DNA of 19,034 bases from NCBI GenBank assembly GCA_902834555.1, contig CADFJN010000031.1, positions 1 to 19,034 of the forward strand. Direction: 5' to 3'. Each line of letters opens with the position of its first letter. The stretch's first letter is position 1. The position numbers were made by a program, and so were the translations under genes. This stretch comes from Atopobiaceae bacterium. Lineage in GTDB: Bacteria > Actinomycetota > Coriobacteriia > Coriobacteriales > Atopobiaceae. Below the pieces are notes generated by a model. The model had not been told where the DNA came from. It saw only the letters and a program-made list of their open reading frames with translations, and ran no database searches. Below, piece after piece: positions 1 to 7,127 of the stretch.

Positions 1-556
1 GAAACCATTGCCGTAAGTCCTCATACGGGATCATCCCCGCATACGCGGGGAGCACCATCATGTCGACCACGTTGCGCAGCGAGTCGATGGGATCATCCCC
101 GCATACGCGGGGAGCACCTGGGGCCTGCAGCACCCGTACGCACACCAGGTGGGATCATCCCCGCATACGCGGGGAGCACCTGTCCCTTGGGGTTGCCGTG
201 GTTCTCGACACGGGGGATCATCCCCGCATACGCGGGGAGCACGGAGGCACCGGGCGTGGGAAGGAAGCGAATGTGGTGGATCATCCCCGCATACGCGGGG
301 AGCACCGGTCATGCTCGGCTATGGCCTTGCGCACCTTGTGGATCATCCCCGCATACGCGGGGAGCACGCCGTCGCACCTCACGTCCACGCCCAGCTCGTG
401 GTGGATCATCCCCGCATACGCGGGGAGCACCGGCCTGGTAGAGTGCGAGAAGACGATGCTTCCGTGGGATCATCCCCGCATACGCGGGGAGCACCTCGAG
501 GGCGACTGCGTGACCAGGCTCCGTGAGAGGATCATCCCCGCATACGCGGGGAGCAC
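1..556 (-). CRISPR. Type I-E CRISPR array, 9 repeats, 8 complete spacers, open at the left edge
   Basis: Nine identical 28-bp repeats start at 28, 90, 152, 215, 278, 340, 403, 467 and 529. On the plus strand each begins GGATCAT, contains the stem CCCCGC/GCGGGG around ATAC, and ends AGCAC. The eight full spacers are 34-36 nt, and bases 1-27 are part of a ninth, so the array continues outside the window. The reverse complement (starting GTGCTCCCCGCG) matches the transcription orientation of known I-E repeats, so the array is read on the minus strand and the newest spacer is at 495-528. No repeat in view is degenerate, which suggests that the trailer end is not reached. The base just 5' of the plus-strand repeat varies (G, T or A), so the repeat is 28 nt, not 29. 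Comparing spacers by eye with the rest of the window showed no self-match. Confidence 0.98.
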
Positions 557-657
557 ACTTAACGACCTGCGCAACTATACCCCATTTCCCAGTCCTAGAT
601 TCGGTTGTCAAGGTACACTCACGCATCAGCAGGCAGCGCGCGGCTTCAGCCGCGTTA
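557..657 (-). promoter_or_regulatory. CRISPR leader with candidate promoter elements
   Basis: This 101-bp gap between the cas2 stop and the first repeat is where the leader of a minus-strand array must lie. On the minus strand there is a perfect -35 consensus, TTGACA, at 611-606 and a -10-like TATAGT at 579-574. Their spacing is 26 bp, too long for them to be a single sigma-70 promoter, so at most one of the two is likely to be used as such. A 7-bp GC-rich inverted repeat follows cas2 directly at 639-654. The leader role is inferred from position. The exact promoter is uncertain. Confidence 0.6.
639..654 (-). terminator. GC-rich hairpin just after cas2, possible weak terminator
   Basis: CGCGGCT at 639-645 pairs with AGCCGCG at 648-654, four bases beyond the cas2 stop codon. 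Read on the minus strand the stem is CGCGGC/GCCGCG around TGAA. No T-run follows, so it is not a standard intrinsic terminator. It may protect the 3' end of the cas mRNA or separate it from the array transcript. Confidence 0.35.
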
Positions 658-1017
658 CTATCCCCCAAACCTCCTCGCCGCCCGATACTTGCTCGCGTTG
701 CTCCATCCCGTTTGCGGCATTCCGAGCATCGTCGCGTCATCAGTCCCAGGCGGTCTCTTCATCAATTCGACCCCTTCACAGTCAACTGGTTGCCAGTCGG
801 GCTGAAACGTCTTGAACGCCAGATGCTGCTCGTTCTTGGCCGAGTACACCATAATCGCTCTCCCGTTATGTACCATAGCCAGCACCCGTGCCCAAAGCCC
901 ATCTCGCACCCTTGCAGAGACATGTCCCACGAACACGCCGGGAGATATCTCAAGCAGCCATCTCGTCAAATCGCCACGCAGGCCAATTGGGCACGCCGTC
1001 AGCACAACCACAACCAC
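658..1017 (-). CDS. cas2: CRISPR-associated endoribonuclease-fold protein Cas2, type I-E
   Basis: This is Cas2e, 119 aa, the dimeric partner that holds two Cas1 dimers together in the spacer integration complex. The N-terminus MVVVVLTACPIGLRGDLTRW is the ferredoxin-fold first strand and helix typical of the I-E subtype. The segment ending in ELMKRP, near residue 89, is where the family core stops, and about 30 low-similarity residues follow. The GTG start at 1017 is chosen because GGGGGAGG lies 8 bases upstream, inside the end of cas1, and because the protein then begins at the conserved strand. ATG codons at 1038 and 1050 and a TTG at 1068 would add N-terminal residues that the family lacks. 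The gene starts one base after the cas1 stop, so the two are probably translationally coupled. It is the last gene of the operon, next to the array leader. Confidence 0.93.
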   Translation of the reverse strand: MVVVVLTACPIGLRGDLTRWLLEISPGVFVGHVSARVRDGLWARVLAMVHNGRAIMVYSAKNEQHLAFKTFQPDWQPVDCEGVELMKRPPGTDDATMLGMPQTGWSNASKYRAARRFGG

Positions 1018-1018
1018 G

Positions 1019-2014
1019 CTACTCGCCTCCCCCGTCATCCAATGCCGCATATGATTTCCCAGCAGCAACCTCCCCTGCCTTCTCGTCCCAAAGGCCGAGG
1101 TGGTTAGCCTCGGGAGCGAGCTCCCGATCGTTTTCCGAGGACACTTCGCTTAACAGCAAGCCCTTGATGTCGCTCACCATGCGGGGAAGTATCGACAGGT
1201 CGAACACCGCGTCTCTCATCCTGCGACGAGTCTCTGCACCAATGTCCGTAGGATTCTCAGCAGCAGTCTGAAACGCCACGGGAATCGAAATCTCCGCCTT
1301 GTAGAGGTCAGCGATGTCGTACACAAACGATCTCTCATGTCCAGTGTGAACAAATCCCAGACCAGGAGAGCACCCCATGGCAACTATTGCGGAGTGAGCG
1401 AGCGCGTAGAGACAGAAATGCGCTGCAGATAGTGCCTTGTTGATGTCTGTCGCATCATCGAAATCATCGGGGTTGTATGTTCTGCGATCCCAGGCAACAC
1501 CAGTCTTCTTGGACCACTCTTTGTACACCCGACGCACGCGTATCCCCTCGCGGCCTCGAAGCTGTCCCATTGTGAGATGGCTCACATCCTCGCCAGGAAA
1601 TCTCATGCCATACATCTTTCGAGCAATCTCGAGCCTGGTCCGTGTATTTGAAACCAGCCTGGCTTGCGCCTGGAGAAGCACGCTCGAATGGGTGAGCGGC
1701 TTTCCAAAGGCATACATCCTGATGCCCCTCTCGCCCACCCAGACGACGGTTGCCCCGCATTCGCCGAGCATAGTCATGGCGTCATGTGTAATCGATGCTC
1801 CTGGGCCAAGCATGAGCACACTCAGCGTGGCGGACGGGACATAGGTGGTGCCCTCGTCATCCCGTACGGTTATCGCATTGTCCGCACGATTTATTCTGCA
1901 GCGCTCGAAGTATAGGAATGAAATCCTGTCCTCGACGCGAACAAGGTCAACGATATCCGGCGGAGGGGCGCCCCTCCGATTCGACTTCCCTCCGCCGGCA
2001 ATCGCATCGGACAT
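1019..2014 (-). CDS. cas1: CRISPR-associated endonuclease Cas1, type I-E
   Basis: This is the spacer integrase Cas1e, 331 aa. The metal-binding triad is present: E156 in LRGREGIR, H223 in GFVHTGHERSF, and D236 in YDIADLYK. The spacing of these residues equals that of E141, H208 and D221 in the E. coli enzyme, shifted by 15, so the protein should be active. About 15 extra residues at the N-terminus (SDAIAGGGKSNRRGA) account for the shift. The ATG at 2014 is preceded by AAGGAGGGG five bases upstream. The C-terminus is rich in acidic residues and glycine (ALDDGGGE), and its codons double as the ribosome binding site of cas2. It works with Cas2 to cut and insert new spacers at the leader-proximal repeat (529-556). 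Confidence 0.98.
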   Translation of the reverse strand: MSDAIAGGGKSNRRGAPPPDIVDLVRVEDRISFLYFERCRINRADNAITVRDDEGTTYVPSATLSVLMLGPGASITHDAMTMLGECGATVVWVGERGIRMYAFGKPLTHSSVLLQAQARLVSNTRTRLEIARKMYGMRFPGEDVSHLTMGQLRGREGIRVRRVYKEWSKKTGVAWDRRTYNPDDFDDATDINKALSAAHFCLYALAHSAIVAMGCSPGLGFVHTGHERSFVYDIADLYKAEISIPVAFQTAAENPTDIGAETRRRMRDAVFDLSILPRMVSDIKGLLLSEVSSENDRELAPEANHLGLWDEKAGEVAAGKSYAALDDGGGE

Positions 2015-2057
2015 GGTCGCCCCTCCTTGGACGAATTCTTATTGAGGCGTGCTTTCT

Positions 2058-2744
2058 TTAACTCACAGGCGAGACAGTCAATAGCCCGCAGCCAAACCCC
2101 TTTGCCCGCCCCATTCCAAAGCAAAGGGCGTGCCGCAGGAGGTCCGGATCGATTACGGTAAGAATCCCGTCATACATAGCAGTGGTAATGGTGACTCTCT
2201 TTCCCTTCCGCTCATACTTCTCCGTATGCCGCTGAGAAACTGTGAGCAGAGGGAAACCCTCGTCGCTGCTGGCCACCGTAAAGCCATGGCTTTCGGCACG
2301 GCCCAAGAGCCACTCGACCTGCTGGGCCATGGTTACGCATCCCTGAATAGTCCCCACGACCTTTGGGTTTGGGTCTCTCCCCTGGTCGACAAGAACTTTG
2401 CGTGCTGGGTTTGCCTTTAACCTGAAGCGCCACGTCTGTCCGGCATCAATCCGACCAAGTACGGGCGAATAGTCCTTTGTCTCGCCAGCGCTTGTGGCGG
2501 GCCACCCGCATTGCTCAGCAATGTGCGAGAAGTCGGGACGGTCGGGACTCACAACGTACAGCCAAGTTTCATTTGTGGGCGCAGGCGACGAGTCGATTCG
2601 CCACAGGATTCTTCCCTCGTCTGACGCTCGGCAAGCATCAGGCGGAAAAGCATTCTCAACTGCAGCGTGCATGCGATAGGGCGAGGAGAGCAGCCGAATG
2701 GCCTCCGGACGCCTAGCGTTAAGAGGAAGCCTCGAGATATACAT
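2058..2744 (-). CDS. cas6e: Cas6e (Cse3/CasE) pre-crRNA endoribonuclease
   Basis: This 228-aa protein cleaves the array transcript at the 3' base of each repeat hairpin, then stays bound to the crRNA 3' hairpin as a Cascade subunit. The N-terminus MYISRLPLNARR and the segment PYRMHAAVENAF are typical of Cas6e. Y23 and H26 fall at the positions of the catalytic Tyr and His known in the Thermus enzyme. The C-terminal glycine-rich loop GMGRAKGFGCGLLTV closes the second RAMP (ferredoxin-like) domain. The ATG at 2744 has a strong AAAGGAGGTG site upstream. It lies 21 bp after cas5e and 43 bp before cas1. The hairpins between cas3 and cse1 (7040-7116) are possible additional substrates in its own operon mRNA. 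Confidence 0.96.
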   Translation of the reverse strand: MYISRLPLNARRPEAIRLLSSPYRMHAAVENAFPPDACRASDEGRILWRIDSSPAPTNETWLYVVSPDRPDFSHIAEQCGWPATSAGETKDYSPVLGRIDAGQTWRFRLKANPARKVLVDQGRDPNPKVVGTIQGCVTMAQQVEWLLGRAESHGFTVASSDEGFPLLTVSQRHTEKYERKGKRVTITTAMYDGILTVIDPDLLRHALCFGMGRAKGFGCGLLTVSPVS

Positions 2745-2765
2745 GGTGGCACCTCCTTTCGTTCC

Positions 2766-3491
2766 CTAGAAAAATCCCATTGGGTCGTGATCAGGAAGCT
2801 TTGTAGCTCCAGAACTGGTAGAGGGGGCCTTTCCATCACCAAGCTGATTGACGGGGACTCTGAACCTATACACACCTCTGCCTGCGTACTTTCTCCCTGC
2901 TCCGCTAAAGCTCAGCGGGAGGTCTGCCTGGCTCTCCGCCGCCTCCCCTTCACGTGCGTCGCATGCCACCTCAAGCTCGGTAACCTGCTGGTGCCTACGC
3001 CTGTAGCGCATTGTGGCGAGCCACGGCTCAGACGAGAGCGCCGATCTAACGTCCTGGTAGCTCTCGCGCACACCTCGCGAGGGCGGCATATCTGGCGGGC
3101 AAGATCTTCTCCCCAGAAACAGTGGCCAGCTGGGGTGACTCAGCGCCTCGTCAAGTTCGCGTAACCAGGAAGTCTCTCCGGCAAGCGCAACCAGGAATTT
3201 GGCATCTGCGAGGTAGTATCTGTACGAGAGGGGCATGGCCTTGTTAGAGTCCCCAAGGGGACGCTCCGTCTGGAAGTCGACCAGCAAGCTCCCCGGCTGA
3301 TCGAGACGCACGCCAAATTCAAGAGACGAGAGGTCATCGACCTTATCTTCCCTCGACCTGCCCAACGCCGAGGCGAGCATACCCACCACGCCGCTCTTGG
3401 TTGGCTCCCAGCGAGTCCCCCTCTTCACGTAACGAGAGGAGTCGCCCCAAGATTGGAGTGGACCCGAGAGTTCGAGCAATAGGACGGCCAT
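2766..3491 (-). CDS. cas5e: Cas5e (CasD) Cascade subunit
   Basis: This 241-aa RAMP protein binds the 5' handle of the crRNA at the foot of Cascade. The N-terminal strand VLLLELSGPLQSWGDSSR, the following PTKSGVVGMLASALGR, the central YRYYLADAKFLVAL and the PLFLGRRSCPP segment are all typical of the I-E Cas5 family, and the length is normal. The ATG at 3491 overlaps the cas7e stop as TAATG, which points to translational coupling, and a GGTGAGGAG ribosome binding site lies within the end of cas7e. The last ~20 residues (GDGKAPSTSSGATKLPDHD) are probably a disordered tail. Confidence 0.96.
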   Translation of the reverse strand: MAVLLLELSGPLQSWGDSSRYVKRGTRWEPTKSGVVGMLASALGRSREDKVDDLSSLEFGVRLDQPGSLLVDFQTERPLGDSNKAMPLSYRYYLADAKFLVALAGETSWLRELDEALSHPSWPLFLGRRSCPPDMPPSRGVRESYQDVRSALSSEPWLATMRYRRRHQQVTELEVACDAREGEAAESQADLPLSFSGAGRKYAGRGVYRFRVPVNQLGDGKAPSTSSGATKLPDHDPMGFF

Positions 3492-4630
3492 TACTCCTCA
3501 CCCTTCGAGAGCGCATCGAGGACGCTGGCGCTCACCTCATCGAGCATCTTGGGGAACGTTACCTGCTCGCCAATCTGCTTAAGCGAATCCGTACCGCCAT
3601 CCACGGCAGTCCACCACACCTTGACGGGAGCGTTGCCATACGTCTCGGTAAATTGAAGGAGCTTGGTCGCAAGGCGATCCTCTGCCTGGTGCGAAATCGA
3701 CACATCCTCCTTCGGTGCAACAGGAGACTCAAACGCAGAGACACCATTGATGGGCTGGTCATTCCTAAGCACAACGAGTACGGCACTCGGAAGTGTCCTG
3801 TTTGCAAACGTGTTCTGCTTACCGGTTGGCATAGACTCGACAAATGCCTTGAGAAACGCGCGCACACCCTGTGACGCTGCCTTGGCATCCCCAAGCTGCT
3901 CCTCCAGGGAAGGCAGGCAGACAGTTGCGTATCGATACAACGTCGAGGAGTTAAATCCAATGGTGTCAAGCATTGCCGCACCCGCATTGTCTTCTGCAGA
4001 GCAGTCGTCTACCGCAGTGAAGTAGTCATACTCCTGCGAGACCTTGTTGACTGAGATAGCATGCGCAACCTGAGCACTCGCATCCGTGTTCAGGTCGGGA
4101 GCATCTGCGAGCATCCTTCCAAAGAGAGCAATATCCAGCGCCTGGATACCATGGAATGCAGACGAGACGGCCTTCTTTATCTCCTTGGACGGCTTCGAGA
4201 GATTCTCACCGGCATCGTGCGCATCAATGGCTATGCGTGCAAGCTTCTCGACCTCAGACCTAGCAATGAAAATGAGGTATTGAGATACGGAAGTTCCCTC
4301 TTCTGATCCCGAACGCCTAGATGCCTCTACCTTCACCCCCGTGACCTTAAGGACATCGCTGGCAAGGTCGCCCGCCACATCTGCCAAATCTGGCCTCTGG
4401 CGCACAATATCGTCTTCGATAAGGGCAACGGCGTGCTTTGTCCTCACGCCCAGCTCCGAGGAATCAACCAAGCTTGGGAACATCTCTCTCATGGCGTGCT
4501 TCCACGCTTGACTCGATACACGAGAGCGCTGGTACCCACCGTAAATCGCTGTCTTGGGCGTGCCGGTGTCGTCCCTGTTCATATCGCATGGCGGAACGTT
4601 CTGAATCACATGCAGGTCAAGGTACATCAT
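3491..4630 (-). CDS. cas7e: Cas7e (CasC/Cse4) Cascade backbone subunit
   Basis: This is the 379-aa backbone protein that oligomerises along the crRNA, one subunit per 6 nt. Typical I-E segments are YLDLHVIQNVPPCDMNRDD near the N-terminus, GGYQRSRVSSQAWKHAMR (crRNA contact region, about residues 30-50) and GKQNTFANRTLPSAVLVVLR in the C-terminal third. The ATG at 4630 is chosen because GGAGGG lies 7 bases upstream. An in-frame ATG at 4645 overlaps the cse2 stop as TAATG and would add five residues (MEGTR), but it lacks a good ribosome binding site. A second ATG at 4627 is also possible. The stop is shared with the cas5e start. Confidence 0.96.
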   Translation of the reverse strand: MMYLDLHVIQNVPPCDMNRDDTGTPKTAIYGGYQRSRVSSQAWKHAMREMFPSLVDSSELGVRTKHAVALIEDDIVRQRPDLADVAGDLASDVLKVTGVKVEASRRSGSEEGTSVSQYLIFIARSEVEKLARIAIDAHDAGENLSKPSKEIKKAVSSAFHGIQALDIALFGRMLADAPDLNTDASAQVAHAISVNKVSQEYDYFTAVDDCSAEDNAGAAMLDTIGFNSSTLYRYATVCLPSLEEQLGDAKAASQGVRAFLKAFVESMPTGKQNTFANRTLPSAVLVVLRNDQPINGVSAFESPVAPKEDVSISHQAEDRLATKLLQFTETYGNAPVKVWWTAVDGGTDSLKQIGEQVTFPKMLDEVSASVLDALSKGEE

Positions 4631-4644
4631 TCGAGTTCCCTCCA

Positions 4645-5295
4645 TTAGTTTCTGTCTGCCTTGGCGTCCTGGCCATCTTGCTGGGGATTTGCCCTGTAGA
4701 AGTCGCGTGCCCAGCGCATGAAGACGTCTCCCCTTGTGTCCTCAAACTGAATTTCGAAGAGGTCCGAGGCAAGCTGTCCAAAATCCAACTGAATTAGGGT
4801 CTTTACCTTTGCGGTGCGTATGAGCCTAACAAGCGAGCGGACCCCAATCATCGCTCCAGAAAAATCCGTAGCTGCCTCGATTGAGGAGAGGCGGCGCTTT
4901 ACACCGGATTCCCCATCGCCATTACTGGCTGCAACGTAGAGACGGCAGGCGTTTCCAAACGACCCTGCGTTCCCACCATCAGTGGGAAACGTCTCAACGG
5001 GGCTCTTTCTCGACTGCTGGAGAATGGCGTAAAGCTGGAGAGCGGCCCGTACGCTTTCCAGCTCCTTGCGCTCCGCTTCCTCCCCGAGATTGTAATTAGG
5101 GAGATCGGCAAAGAGCTCCTCGCCCACACTCATCCAGGATGCCTCTCCTGCCGTGTCCAAGCGTCTGAGGCGCGCGAGGCTTGCCCTCGAGGACGCCCTG
5201 CCCGCAAGATAGCCAGACTGCAACGTGCCAACCTTGGAGTCGACGCATCTCGCAATTGCTCTAGAGACCTCTCTTATTGACATGGCCGGAATCAC
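4645..5295 (-). CDS. cse2: Cse2 (CasB) small subunit of Cascade
   Basis: This 216-aa, mostly helical protein is the small subunit that dimerises along the belly of Cascade and stabilises the R-loop. The assignment rests on its position between cse1 and cas7e, its size, and a helical composition rich in Arg and Ala (SGYLAGRASSRASLARLRR; FSGAMIGVRSLVRLIRTAK). The family is poorly conserved in sequence. A GTG at 5295 overlaps the cse1 stop as GTGA and is preceded by AAGGAAGGGA. An in-frame ATG at 5283 is an alternative start. The C-terminal end overlaps the upstream alternative start of cas7e. Confidence 0.92.
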   Translation of the reverse strand: MIPAMSIREVSRAIARCVDSKVGTLQSGYLAGRASSRASLARLRRLDTAGEASWMSVGEELFADLPNYNLGEEAERKELESVRAALQLYAILQQSRKSPVETFPTDGGNAGSFGNACRLYVAASNGDGESGVKRRLSSIEAATDFSGAMIGVRSLVRLIRTAKVKTLIQLDFGQLASDLFEIQFEDTRGDVFMRWARDFYRANPQQDGQDAKADRN

Positions 5296-7004
5296 TCCTT
5301 CCCTTCCTCAGTCCTGATATCCGCTGCGCCTTCAGGCACTTTCCTCGCCTTTCCCGATGCTCCGAGAGTCTCAAATAGACCCGCTCTCAGGATTGCCATC
5401 GCCCTTCCCACGGTCATGCCATCGTGCTCCTCAAAGAAGGACCGGTCACACTCATTCAAATAGCGCGAAGCATACGAGAGAAGCCTGCGACGAACTTCGT
5501 CTCTCCAGTCTGCGCAATAGGTCTCAACGGCACCCGATTCATTTGGGAAATGGGCGAGCCGGCTACGGCAGATGGCATCGAGTTCCGCAAAGACGGATTC
5601 CCTTACCCGGTTTCGTTCCTGCGCTGCGACGCTCGTCGACGCCTTGTCCCCTGCCGCTTTCTGCGTATTCGAGACAAAGTTCACCACCTTTCCCACTGCC
5701 TGATCGATGGAATCAATGGTTGCAATCGCCCGATTGCACGCATTCGAGTCATGCTCGAACAAAGAGACGCTCAGGTCGAACTTGTCATCAATGGCATCAG
5801 CGAACACACTGTTCTGCGTGCCGTACGCCATGCCCTGCGCATGGATTGCAACCACTGGGAACTCTTCCGGCGAGAGAACCTCCTCATAGCGAAGGCGCTC
5901 TATCCAGCGGACAACACCCGGTCGAAGATCGCCATCCTGCCCCACAGAAACTATTGAGGCGAGGCTGCGCCAGATTGCGCGCGCGGGGTCATGCGATTTT
6001 GGCAATCGAGGAACATATGGAAGACCCAGACTCTTCTGCTGAGAAGCGCTTAGCCTCCAAGCCGTCATGGGTTCCGAGCCTTCCTTGTCCATGACAACGG
6101 GAATGTCTCCGTAGCAGCCGATCACCCCAATGACTCGTGTGCCATCGTCGTTGGGGACCAGACGCATGCGCCTGCTCTGCCAGGTGTAGCACTGGACGGG
6201 ACCATAGGGTTCGCCCGGACTTGGAATGCGATAGTCGGGTGAAATCTCACCTCGTTCCCAGGAGGGCACGTCCTCTTCGCAGCCTACGATGGGCCTTCCA
6301 CCGCGCGCGTTGTCAAAGAGCACCAGGTTAAGCATGAGGGTCTGGAATAGGTTGGCTCCTTCGAGAAACATACCGCCCTCTGCGCCCAGCATGCCTGTGC
6401 CAACAGCTCCCTTGGGTGGATATACCTTGCCGGACTTCACGTGGGTATTTCCCTTGACTGGCGTCTTGATGCCGGCTGTCGCGTATGCCTGCTGGAAGAT
6501 GAGCCAGCGGCTTGCCTCGGCGAAGGACAGCCCGTCAATGCGATTCTTGTTTCTCAAGGAGAAGAGAAACTTGTCGCTCTTGGGAACGTCGGCTATCAGC
6601 TCGTCCACACCATCAGGGTCTTTGTCGGCATACTCGAGACCCGCCACCTGATAGAACGGGCGACTCAAATCAAAGAGGTCGAACCTTTCCTTGACTGATG
6701 TTAGATATGCGACGATTCCATCCAAGTCAAAACGACCGTTGTCCCAGGTCTCCCCCCACCAGTCGAGCTGGGCATCCTCAGTTTTGGTACCCCCTTGCGA
6801 GAGCTGCCTATAGAGGATTGCCAGCAACAGGCGAAGTATTGGCTCCACCTGCTGCGGGGAGTCCCCACTGATCTCCCTAATCTGATCGACGTCCCGAAAC
6901 AAAGCCTCTATCGACACTTCTCGACACACGCCGTCGTGGTAGATGACCGGTATCCAGGGATCGGTAGCCAGGTTGAAATGGGGTTCGACCGCTTCGCTTG
7001 CCAT
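5292..7004 (-). CDS. cse1: Cse1 (CasA) large subunit of Cascade
   Basis: This is the 570-aa large subunit that recognises the PAM and recruits Cas3. It opens with the family signature FNLATDPWIPV, followed by LLLAILYRQL, FDLFDLSRPFYQV and FQQAYATAGIKTPVKG, then a four-helix C-terminal region (SYASRYLNECDRSFFEEHD onward). The length is slightly above that of the E. coli protein (~500 aa). The ATG at 7004 is chosen because AAAGGAGGAG stands directly upstream. The frame stays open to a GTG at 7067, but those 21 extra codons read through a CRISPR-repeat-like hairpin and are unlikely to be translated. It is separated from cas3 by a 123-bp gap containing the mini-CRISPR, and overlaps cse2 by 4 bp. 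Confidence 0.96.
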   Translation of the reverse strand: MASEAVEPHFNLATDPWIPVIYHDGVCREVSIEALFRDVDQIREISGDSPQQVEPILRLLLAILYRQLSQGGTKTEDAQLDWWGETWDNGRFDLDGIVAYLTSVKERFDLFDLSRPFYQVAGLEYADKDPDGVDELIADVPKSDKFLFSLRNKNRIDGLSFAEASRWLIFQQAYATAGIKTPVKGNTHVKSGKVYPPKGAVGTGMLGAEGGMFLEGANLFQTLMLNLVLFDNARGGRPIVGCEEDVPSWERGEISPDYRIPSPGEPYGPVQCYTWQSRRMRLVPNDDGTRVIGVIGCYGDIPVVMDKEGSEPMTAWRLSASQQKSLGLPYVPRLPKSHDPARAIWRSLASIVSVGQDGDLRPGVVRWIERLRYEEVLSPEEFPVVAIHAQGMAYGTQNSVFADAIDDKFDLSVSLFEHDSNACNRAIATIDSIDQAVGKVVNFVSNTQKAAGDKASTSVAAQERNRVRESVFAELDAICRSRLAHFPNESGAVETYCADWRDEVRRRLLSYASRYLNECDRSFFEEHDGMTVGRAMAILRAGLFETLGASGKARKVPEGAADIRTEEGKE

Positions 7005-7039
7005 TGCTCCTCCTTTCCTAAAGACACGTTGTCGCTTAC

Positions 7040-7067
7040 ACGTAAGCCCCGCATTCGCGGGGAGCAC
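7040..7067 (-). repeat. CRISPR-repeat-like element psiR1 (downstream copy) in the cas3-cse1 gap
   Basis: Aligned without gaps to the array repeat it matches at 22 of 28 positions. The 21 bases from the hairpin to the GAGCAC end match except for one loop base, whereas the seven bases that would form the next 5' handle match at only 2 of 7. On the minus strand the hairpin is CCCCGC-GAAT-GCGGGG preceded by GTGCT. It is the second of two repeat-like units in transcription order. Confidence 0.85.
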
Positions 7068-7088
7068 GAAATCCCCTCCGCCTACTAC
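7068..7088 (-). ncRNA. 21-nt spacer-like segment of a crRNA-like RNA (predicted)
   Basis: This segment lies between two repeat-like units and on the minus strand begins GTAGTAGGCGGAGGGG. It is 13-15 nt shorter than the spacers of the array. If Cas6e cut at the base of both hairpins, the product would carry a TTGATCC handle from 7089-7116, this guide, and the hairpin of 7040-7067. A crRNA-like role is inferred. No convincing target was found in the window. Confidence 0.5.
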
Positions 7089-7116
7089 GGATCAACCCCA
7101 TATGGATGGGGAGCTA
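7089..7116 (-). repeat. CRISPR-repeat-like element psiR2 (upstream copy) in the cas3-cse1 gap
   Basis: It matches the array repeat at 19 of 28 positions. The handle-forming end GGATCA is retained, reading TTGATCC on the minus strand against ATGATCC in the array. The stem is changed but still complementary: CCCCAT/ATGGGG replaces CCCCGC/GCGGGG, so two base pairs changed on both sides. Only 3 of the 5 bases of the end that would be discarded after Cas6e cleavage are retained. This is the first unit in transcription order. Confidence 0.75.
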
Positions 7117-7119
7117 TGG

Positions 7120-7125
7120 ATTACA
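7120..7125 (-). promoter_or_regulatory. Candidate -10 box before the mini-CRISPR and cse1
   Basis: The minus strand reads TGTAAT here, a 5 of 6 match to TATAAT. A start site about 7 bases downstream would fall at the beginning of the repeat-like element at 7116. No convincing -35 box is visible; the best is TTACTA at 7150-7145, with a 19-bp spacing. A separate promoter for cse1 is known in E. coli, but its presence here is only suggested. Confidence 0.25.
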
Positions 7126-7127
7126 AG

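Noticed and set aside
1..556. Self-targeting by spacers of the array
   Set aside because: No spacer showed an extended match elsewhere in the window by eye; a whole-genome search would be needed to exclude it.
60..815. Open frames on both strands across the CRISPR array
   Set aside because: They are translations of the repeat in different frames (periodic DHPRIRGEH, IIPAYAGST, APRVCGDDP) and not genes.
1018..1068. Upstream TTG or ATG starts for Cas2
   Set aside because: They add residues absent from Cas2e; the GTG at 1017 has GGGGGAGG at 8-bp spacing and begins the first conserved strand.
7005..7067. 21-residue N-terminal extension of Cse1 from a GTG
   Set aside because: It reads through the repeat-like hairpin; the ATG at 7004 has a strong AGGAGG site and the expected protein start.
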